A DNA stretch of 64,000 nt from assembly GCF_001642695.1 (NCBI RefSeq), contig NZ_LWCC02000142.1, positions 234,789-298,788 of the forward strand, given 5' to 3'. Origin of the DNA: Streptomyces chilikensis (GTDB taxonomy: Bacteria; Actinomycetota; Actinomycetes; Streptomycetales; Streptomycetaceae). Each line of letters opens with the position of its first letter. Within the stretch, counting starts at the first letter, position 1. The position numbers and the translations under genes are program-made. Under the pieces are notes generated by a model that was given only the letters and a program-made list of their open reading frames with translations, was not told the DNA's origin and searched no databases. Of this stretch, positions 58,572-64,000 are shown piece by piece.

Positions 58572-60314
58572 GTGAGGAACGAACAGGCGGGAGGGGGGCG
58601 CCCGAGTTCGGTTCCCCCGCTGCGGATGGACGCGCTGCTGAGCGAGCTGCAGGAGCACGTGGAGCGCGTGCGTGGCGGCCGCGACCGCATGCAGACGCTG
58701 CTGGACGCCGTGCTGGCCATCGGCAGCGACCTGGAGCTCGAGGACCTGTTGCGCCGGATCGTGCAGTCCGCGGTCGACCTGGTGGACGCCGAGTACGGTG
58801 CGCTGGGCGTGCTGGGCGAGGAAGGAACGATCCGGCAGTTCATCACGGTCGGCATGGACCAGGAGACGATCGAGCGGATCGGGCACTACCCCGAGGGACA
58901 CGGCATCCTGGGCCTGCTGATCCGCGAACCGCACCCGCTGCGTCTGGAGGACCTCGGGTCACACGCGGAGTCGGTCGGCTTCCCGGCGGGGCACCCGCCG
59001 ATGCGGACCTTCCTCGGCGCCCCCGTGCAGGTGCGCGAGAAGGTCTTCGGCAACCTGTACCTGACCGACAAGCGCGGCGGCGTGCCCTTCGACGCCGACG
59101 ACGAGGCGGTGCTGCGCAGTCTGGCGACCGCCGCGGGCGTGGCGATCGACAACGCCCGGCTGTACGAGGAGAGCCGCCGGCGGGAGCGGCGCCTGGCCGC
59201 CAACGAGGACATCACCCGGGCCCTGCTGTCGGGGGCGCCTCCGGAGGAGATCCTGCACTCGCTCGCCGACGCCGTCCGGGAGATGACCGGCTGCGACCTG
59301 GTCACGCTCGCCCGGCCCGTCGGGAGGGACGAGGGCCTGGTCGTGGAGGCCGCGGCCGGTCCGGAGTCCGACCGGGTGCTGGGTCTCGCCCTGCCCCCCA
59401 CCACGCTGGCGGCGAAGGTGCACTCCACAGGGGAGCCGATCACCAGTGACTCCCTCAGCGAGGATCCTCGCGCGACCGGCGGCAGCGGCTCCGTGGTGCG
59501 GCTGGGACCGGCTTTCTTCGTGCCGGTCGGCGACCGGCAGGGAGCGCGCGGAGTGCTGCAGGTGGCCAACCTGCCCGGCAGGCCGCCGTTCACCGAGGGG
59601 GCGGTGGAGATGGTCCTCACCTTCGCCGACCAAGCGGCGCTCGCCCTGCAGATCGCCGAGCACCGGCGGGACGCGGAGCATCTCGCCCTGCTCGGCGACC
59701 GTGACCGCATCGCTCGTGACCTGCACGACCAGGTGATCCAGCGGCTGTTCGCCGGCGCCCTGACCCTGCAGGCCGCGCTCGGCCGCGTCCGGGACCAGCC
59801 CACCGCCGCCGAACGCATCCAGCGGGTGGTGGACGACCTGGACGACACCATCAGGATCATCCGTTCCACCATCTTCGGCCTGCAGCACCGCGACCGGCAG
59901 GAGCGGACCGGCGGGCTGCGCGCCCGGCTGCTCGCGCTGACCGACGAGGCCGCGCAGACCCTCGGCTTTCCTCCCGCCCTGCGGATGACCGGGCTGCTGG
60001 ACACCGACGTTCCCGCCGTCCACGCCGACCACCTCCTGGCCGTGCTGCGCGAGGCGCTGTCCAACGCGGCCCGGCACGCCGGAGCCACCAGGGTGGAGGT
60101 CTGCGCCGAGGCCTCCGGGGGGACGCTGCGGCTGACCGTGGCGGACGACGGACGGGGCATCGACCCGGCGGTCGTCCGGCGGAGCGGTCTGGCCAACCTG
60201 CGCAGCCGTGCCGAGGAGCTCGGCGGCTCCTTCCAGGTCACCCCCCGTGACCCGGCCGGCACCTTCCTGGAGTGGACGGTTCCTCTGCCACCGGAGGGCG
60301 ACACGGCCGGCTGA
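58572..60314 (+). CDS. DevS/DosS-like sensor histidine kinase with two GAF domains
   Basis: 580 aa from a GTG at 58572. GAF-A, about residues 40-200: VLAIGSDLELEDLLRRIVQS, AEYGALGVLGEEGTIRQFIT, HPPMRTFLGAPVQVREKVFG, NLYLTDKRGGVPFDADDEAV. GAF-B, about 210-370: LLSGAPPEEILHSLADAVRE. HisKA_3 with the phospho-acceptor in DRDRIARDLHDQVIQRLFAG, and a HATPase with the N box EALSNAARHAGATRVEVC and G box VADDGRGIDPAVVRRSGLAN. The GAF-A motif HPPMRTFLG-P and NLYLTDK are hallmarks of the DevS/DosT heme O2/CO/NO sensors, so hypoxia or redox sensing is likely. No response regulator gene is adjacent. Confidence 0.93.
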   Translation: MRNEQAGGGRPSSVPPLRMDALLSELQEHVERVRGGRDRMQTLLDAVLAIGSDLELEDLLRRIVQSAVDLVDAEYGALGVLGEEGTIRQFITVGMDQETIERIGHYPEGHGILGLLIREPHPLRLEDLGSHAESVGFPAGHPPMRTFLGAPVQVREKVFGNLYLTDKRGGVPFDADDEAVLRSLATAAGVAIDNARLYEESRRRERRLAANEDITRALLSGAPPEEILHSLADAVREMTGCDLVTLARPVGRDEGLVVEAAAGPESDRVLGLALPPTTLAAKVHSTGEPITSDSLSEDPRATGGSGSVVRLGPAFFVPVGDRQGARGVLQVANLPGRPPFTEGAVEMVLTFADQAALALQIAEHRRDAEHLALLGDRDRIARDLHDQVIQRLFAGALTLQAALGRVRDQPTAAERIQRVVDDLDDTIRIIRSTIFGLQHRDRQERTGGLRARLLALTDEAAQTLGFPPALRMTGLLDTDVPAVHADHLLAVLREALSNAARHAGATRVEVCAEASGGTLRLTVADDGRGIDPAVVRRSGLANLRSRAEELGGSFQVTPRDPAGTFLEWTVPLPPEGDTAG

Positions 60315-60398
60315 GCCGGCGGTCAGCAGGCCGGCGTCCCGTGCGCACGGCTGACGTCGAGGGCGTCGAGGGCGTCGGCGTACGTCCCGGCCGGTACG

Positions 60399-61355
60399 TC
60401 AGCCGTGGGGAACCACGGCCACGGGGCAGCCCGCGTGGTGCAGGGCGGCGTGTGCGACGGGACCCAGCTGGGTGCCGATGCGATGACCGCTCTCTCGGCG
60501 GCCCACCACCAGAAGCCCGGCGTCCCGCGCCGCCGCGAGCAGGGCGGCGGCGGCCCGGCCCTCGGTGACGGACCCGGTCACCGGCACGGTGGGGAACTTC
60601 CCCCGCCAGGTGCGGACCACGGCGGCCACCGTGTGCTCAGCCTCCGCCAAGGCGCGGGCCTGTGGCGCGCTCTCCGCGTCCGGAGCCGGCTCCAGTCGTC
60701 CGGCGGCCGGGGGCGCGACGACCAGCGATGCGTCCGAGACGGGCCGGACGGGAGGCCGGACCGCGTGCACCACCTGCAGCCCGGTGCCGCGCCGCCGGGC
60801 TGCGTCGAAGGCGAACTCGACGACCTCGTCGCACGGCTGCCCGATGTCCAGTCCGAGCACGACCTCGCGGTAGGGCGTCCGCGGAATCTCGTCCGGGGCG
60901 ATGCCGTCCACGGCGGGAAGGTGGTCGGAGGCGATGCCCCTGCCGGCCCGCACCAGCACCACGGGGCGTGGGGAGCGGGCCACGACGCGCTGCGAGACGG
61001 ACCCCGTCACGAAGCCGCCGAGGGCGCCCAGCCCGAGCGATCCGAGGACCAGGAGCTCGCTGTCCGCGGCGGCGGCGACCAGGACGCCGACGGCGGAGTC
61101 GCAGACCAGCCGCTCGGTGACGCGCAGTCCGGGATGGGCCGCCCGCAGACCGCGTACCGCCTGCCCGAGGACCGCCTCGGCCCAGCGGTGCTCGGTGCTG
61201 TCGGCCGGGACGTGCGCCGCGGGACGGAGGTGGGGGTGCCAGGCGTGCACGACGGTGAGACCGGTTCCGCGCCGCTGTGCCTCCTGCGCCGCCCAGTGAG
61301 CTGCTGCGAGGCTCGCGGGTGTTCCGTCGACCCCCACCGTGATGTCGTGCGGCAT
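60399..61355 (-). CDS. Universal stress protein (tandem USP domains)
   Basis: 318 aa from the ATG at 61355. Domain 1 (1-145): ITVGVDGTPASLAAAHWAAQ, TVVHAWHPHLRPA and the ATP loop LGSLGLGALGGFVTGSVSQR with the G-2x-G-9x-G-S pattern. Domain 2 (160-318): EVVLGLDIGQPCDEVVEFAF, GTGLQVVHAVRPP and VVGRRESGHRIGTQLGPVAH, a less perfect loop. Two-domain USPs bind ATP and are prominent members of DosR-type hypoxia regulons. It is convergent with the sensor kinase (85 bp apart). Dyad site 4 lies about 90 nt upstream of its start. Confidence 0.92.
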   Translation of the reverse strand: MPHDITVGVDGTPASLAAAHWAAQEAQRRGTGLTVVHAWHPHLRPAAHVPADSTEHRWAEAVLGQAVRGLRAAHPGLRVTERLVCDSAVGVLVAAAADSELLVLGSLGLGALGGFVTGSVSQRVVARSPRPVVLVRAGRGIASDHLPAVDGIAPDEIPRTPYREVVLGLDIGQPCDEVVEFAFDAARRRGTGLQVVHAVRPPVRPVSDASLVVAPPAAGRLEPAPDAESAPQARALAEAEHTVAAVVRTWRGKFPTVPVTGSVTEGRAAAALLAAARDAGLLVVGRRESGHRIGTQLGPVAHAALHHAGCPVAVVPHG

Positions 61356-61445
61356 GACGCGTCCCCTCCCGGGTCGTGGATCTCCGGACGTCCTCCGGAT
61401 GCCTCCAGCCTGCTCGCGGACGGGCCGAGGGCCCACGGGCCGGGA

Positions 61446-61472
61446 GACCCCTGACCAGGTCTCTTCGGCCCC
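61446..61472. promoter_or_regulatory. Cluster dyad site 4, upstream of the universal stress gene
   Basis: A minus-strand element GGGGCCGAAGAGACCTGG followed by TCAGGGGTC, matching site 3 at 21 of 27 positions, 91 nt upstream of the USP start. Confidence 0.6.
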
Positions 61473-61599
61473 GGTCCAGGGCCCGCCCGGCCCTGGCGCA
61501 GGGAAGCCGACGACGCGACGCTCCTGCCCCGGCACCGACGAACGCGAGGAGCGGAGCACACGACTGCCAAGGACACCGGAATCCGTGACCTCACCGACG

Positions 61600-61887
61600 C
61601 GGTGCTGGTGCGCGCCGACGGGAGCCGTGGACGAGAAGGCGCTCGCCTACGTCCGGCAGAAGGCATACAGCTCCCACCACAACCGCCGCTACCTGCGAAG
61701 ACGCCACGTCGGGCGCACGATCCCGGAACCGAAGGGCCAGCGGGCCCACCGCCGTCGCAACGAGGTCGAGCGGACCATCAACCGACTGAAGAACTCCCGG
61801 GCGGTCGCCACCCGTTACGACAAGCGGGCCCACGTCTTCCAGGGCGCCGTCATCACCGCAGCGATCCGACTCCGGCTCAGGCCCTGA
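61600..61887 (+). pseudogene. IS5-family transposase C-terminal fragment with internal deletion
   Basis: The frame VDEKALAYVRQKAYSSHHNR, RYLRRRHVGRTIPEPKGQRA, RRNEVERTINRLKNSRAVAT, RYDKRAHVFQGAVITAAIRL ends in a normal stop. It is the C-terminus of an IS5-family transposase; the catalytic Glu (EVERTIN) is present, but the usual 'GRPP.FD...Y..RN' stretch between QRA and RRNEVER is lost and the N-terminal two thirds are missing. Confidence 0.8.
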
Positions 61888-61891
61888 GCAC

Positions 61892-62455
61892 TCAGTAGTG
61901 CCCGAGCATTTCGTCGGCGGGAACGCAGTCGCTCATGGTGTTGGCCCAGTCGTTGGGCCTACCGAAGACCAGCCGTGTCAGCAGCACATCTCCGGCTCGC
62001 TGGGCGCGCGGCATCATGCCCAGGTCCTGTGAGCCGATGTCGCCGCCGGGTGTGATCTCGACGCTCCTGTCAGTGCTCACCAGGTGGGCGGTGAGTTCAT
62101 CCGAGAGCTCGGACGGCGGCCGGCCGACCAGTCGTATCCCCTCGTATGTGACCTGGGGACCGGTCAGGGCGTCGACCGCGATGCAGGTCAATCCCATCGG
62201 GCCGACGTAGTAGGCCACCACGTCCGCGCGGTGGAACGGGGCGGCCGCCGCGCGGAATCCCGTGCGCAGCTGCTTGAACGGGCCGAACGTGCCGATCTCC
62301 GCAACGGCGTCGGAGGTGAAGCCGCGCGTCAGCATCGCGCCGGTTGCCTCCTCCACGCTCATACCGAACCGCAGTGGGCCGACGCGCTCCAGCGGCGCGT
62401 AGCCCCACTGCTCCCGGTCGGATTCGGCCACCACGGCCCATGGGTCCGGCCACAC
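61892..62455 (-). CDS. Conserved hypothetical protein
   Basis: About 187 aa from the GTG at 62455 (VWPDPWAVVAESDREQWGYA), chosen because GGAAGGGG is 9 nt upstream; an ATG at 62569 opens a longer frame without support. Soluble alpha/beta protein: LERVGPLRFGMSVEEATGAM, TFGPFKQLRTGFRAAAAPFH, ADVVAYYVGPMGLTCIAVDA, GPQVTYEGIRLVGRPPSELS. The phrase 'GPL.FGMS..E.....' resembles small Streptomyces proteins found near polymorphic toxins, but I cannot assign a family. Its stop is 5 bp from the IS fragment, so the element landed right behind it. Confidence 0.65.
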   Translation of the reverse strand: MWPDPWAVVAESDREQWGYAPLERVGPLRFGMSVEEATGAMLTRGFTSDAVAEIGTFGPFKQLRTGFRAAAAPFHRADVVAYYVGPMGLTCIAVDALTGPQVTYEGIRLVGRPPSELSDELTAHLVSTDRSVEITPGGDIGSQDLGMMPRAQRAGDVLLTRLVFGRPNDWANTMSDCVPADEMLGHY

Positions 62456-62540
62456 GTCAAGCAGCCCCTTCCGGCGGTCATGTCGGTACGGTGCCGATGA
62501 CTCTAATCCCGTAACGCCACCATGATCCGCCGGGCAGAAC

Positions 62541-63548
62541 TTAGGGCCGGGTCCCTCGCACGCGGGCACTGCCGAGGACGTCGGCCAGGCCCCGGCGCGG
62601 CGTGGAACGCACGTACGGCGGGTGTCCCAGGCGGAGGATGACCTGCGGGTGCTGCCCGGCGGTGAGCGTCCGCCGGACGCGTTCCCGCAGTTCCGGTACC
62701 TCCAGGGGCTGGGTGTGGAAGGCCGCCATCACGCCGAGTCCTGCCGCGTGCAGCAGCATCCGCTGGAGGGCCTGTCCGGTCCTCAGCCAGGTGGCCGGGT
62801 CGTCCCGATCGGTGGCCAGCAGGACCACCTCCCCCGTCCGCGCCGACCAGGGCCGGGGATGCCGAGGGCTCGAGCCGGCCAGACTGGCGTAGTCGCGACC
62901 GGCGAGGGCGGTCGCGTCGGGGTGGCGCACGCCGGCGTCGGCCGGCACTCCGTCACGCCTCTGCCGGACGGGCTGCCAGGCCCATCCCGCCTGTTCGGCG
63001 GCGAACCGTTCGTCGGCCCGGTGGGTGTCCTCCCCCGCACGTACCAGCGCGGCCACCAGGCGGCGGTCCACGGCGTCCCGCACGACGTGCAGCCGGGCGC
63101 CTTCACAGTCGGCCTGCTCACGCAACGCGGCGACGAGGCCGGCGGGCAACGGCTCCGGCAGGAACGGGCCGTGCGCGGTGTGCCGCAGCCCCAAGGCGTC
63201 GTACAGGCGTTGTTCCTCCGCTGTGGGCCGGGTGTAGGCGCCCCAGGTGACCGTGGCGAGGTGAGCGGGGTGCCGCGGGTCGGGGAAGACGCGCACAAGG
63301 GGCCGGAAGCCGAGGTGGAGCATGGCCAGCCGGACGTTGAACAGGGCCGCCCCGCAGCCGAGCAGGAGTTCCCGCCCGCGGGGGTCGGCGAGCGGCAGGC
63401 CGCGACGGGTGTCCGCGTGCAGTTCGAGATCCCTGTCGCCGTCCGCGACGAAGCGCCAGGGCTGGATGTTGTAGAGCGACGGCGCGGTCACGGCCGCGCG
63501 GACCAGGTAGGCGGAGGAGTGACTGGTGAGTGTGCCGGTGACGGGCAT
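62541..63548 (-). CDS. Acg-like nitroreductase-family FMN protein
   Basis: 335 aa from the ATG at 63548. Two half-domains of nitroreductase fold, as in the Acg family (M. tuberculosis Rv2032/Rv3131): AYLVRAAVTAPSLYNIQPWR (the 'AP...N.QPW' start), FVADGDRDLELHADTRRGLP, LLLGCGAALFNVRLAMLHLG, LRHTAHGPFLPEPLPAG, then HPRPWSARTGEVVLLATDRD, TGQALQRMLLHAAGLGVMAA and HPQVILRLGHPPYVRSTPRR. Such proteins bind FMN with a lid that closes the pocket and are induced strongly in DosR-type dormancy regulons. It carries dyad site 5 about 95 nt upstream, which links it to the cluster. Confidence 0.88.
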   Translation of the reverse strand: MPVTGTLTSHSSAYLVRAAVTAPSLYNIQPWRFVADGDRDLELHADTRRGLPLADPRGRELLLGCGAALFNVRLAMLHLGFRPLVRVFPDPRHPAHLATVTWGAYTRPTAEEQRLYDALGLRHTAHGPFLPEPLPAGLVAALREQADCEGARLHVVRDAVDRRLVAALVRAGEDTHRADERFAAEQAGWAWQPVRQRRDGVPADAGVRHPDATALAGRDYASLAGSSPRHPRPWSARTGEVVLLATDRDDPATWLRTGQALQRMLLHAAGLGVMAAFHTQPLEVPELRERVRRTLTAGQHPQVILRLGHPPYVRSTPRRGLADVLGSARVRGTRP

Positions 63549-63641
63549 GGGCGGTGCCCCGCTTTCGGTGTCGGGAGTCCCTCGGACTTCAGTGTCTGCA
63601 CGCGAGGCCCTCGTCCGACAGGGGCGACCGGGCACTGCTGC

Positions 63642-63655
63642 GGGACCATCGGCCC
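63642..63655. promoter_or_regulatory. Cluster dyad site 5 (GGGACCATCGGCCC on plus)
   Basis: The reverse complement GGGCCGATGGTCCC fits the consensus of the other four sites. It lies 94-107 nt upstream of the Acg-like gene. The remaining 63656-64000 contains no recognised gene. Confidence 0.6.
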
Positions 63656-64000
63656 AGCTCACGGGATGGTTGAAGCTGCCCGGGCGGGAGTCGTGGGGGG
63701 GACCGGACGTCCCCCGCTCGAACGGCATGCCAGGACCGCTCCGTGGCAGGAGCTCCGGGTCGCCTTGACGGAACGACGCCGCCGATCCGTCTCCCGTGCC
63801 GTGCCCGGCGGTCCGAGCACCCGGCACGGGGGGCGGGGCGGGCGGCCCCGGCGCCGGGGTTCCGGCAGCGGCGGAGGACGCCGGGTGCCGTCCTCGGCGC
63901 GGTCCGGCCGGGCTCACCGGTGTCCTGGCCGCCGCCTGCAGGCCGACGGCAGGGTCGAGTAACCCAGGCCGTGGCCCGATCGTCCCTCGCTGTGCGGACG

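Noticed and set aside
1-64000. tRNA genes, rRNA genes, CRISPR arrays, replication origin
   Set aside because: No cloverleaf with a TTCRA arm, no regularly spaced repeats and no DnaA-box cluster was seen by eye; a tRNA scan would settle small RNA genes.

Overview
The window reads as part of a Streptomyces (or closely related high-GC actinomycete) chromosome. The GC content is very high, GTG and TTG starts are common, Shine-Dalgarno sites are GGAGG-like, and the families present (SpoIIE phosphatases, DUF5133, Acg-type nitroreductase, many GNAT/VOC enzymes, leaderless metalloproteases) are typical of that genus. Gene order is mosaic, short operons alternate strand, and there are at least eleven decayed insertion-sequence fragments plus several broken host genes. 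This suggests an accessory chromosomal arm rather than the conserved core. No rRNA, tRNA or CRISPR array was seen.

Layout. 0-12 kb: the tail of a RidA-type gene, IS5-type transposase debris, small enzymes (YCII-like, two GNATs, ASCH, VOC), a TPR protein and the first of two FG-GAP (integrin-like) secreted proteins. 12-19 kb: a 1249-aa helical-repeat protein of unknown function, a chloramphenicol-phosphotransferase-like kinase and an HTH protein. 19-23.7 kb: two metalloproteases without signal peptides, a HAD-M28 fusion followed by an M36 fungalysin. 24-27.6 kb: a divergent PadR/isochorismatase pair sharing a palindromic operator, a left-handed beta-helix protein, and a SUKH (SMI1/KNR4) protein. 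27.9-31 kb: a translationally coupled operon of SpoIIE phosphatase, B12-binding protein with the CarH photoreceptor signature, and STAS anti-sigma antagonist, which reads as a partner-switch input module. 31-36.3 kb: small secreted and unknown proteins, then a trypsin-like protease fused to endonuclease I, divergent from a SUKH-3 immunity-type gene; I regard this as the best candidate for an undescribed conflict system. 36.4-48.8 kb: an S1-domain protein, a MerR regulator, IS debris, a secreted I36-type inhibitor, the second FG-GAP protein, a Na+/H+ antiporter, a divergent HxlR/RidA pair and another SMI1 protein. 49.8-52.9 kb: a proline-rich secreted protein with a repeated leader, and an amidohydrolase. 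53-63.6 kb: a dormancy/hypoxia-like cluster with oleate hydratase, a two-TM membrane protein, two CBS-BON proteins, an HPF-like protein, a broken gapA, a broken cyclic-nucleotide-binding gene, a DevS-like GAF sensor kinase, a universal stress protein and an Acg-like nitroreductase.

Working together. The last cluster carries five copies of a dyad close to GGGCCGANNGWCCC in the upstream regions of its genes, which argues for one common regulator, probably the response regulator of the DevS-like kinase; that regulator is not encoded here. The two FG-GAP genes, 36 kb apart, share an upstream element (GTACAAC, 18 nt, GTC) that looks like an ECF sigma-factor promoter.
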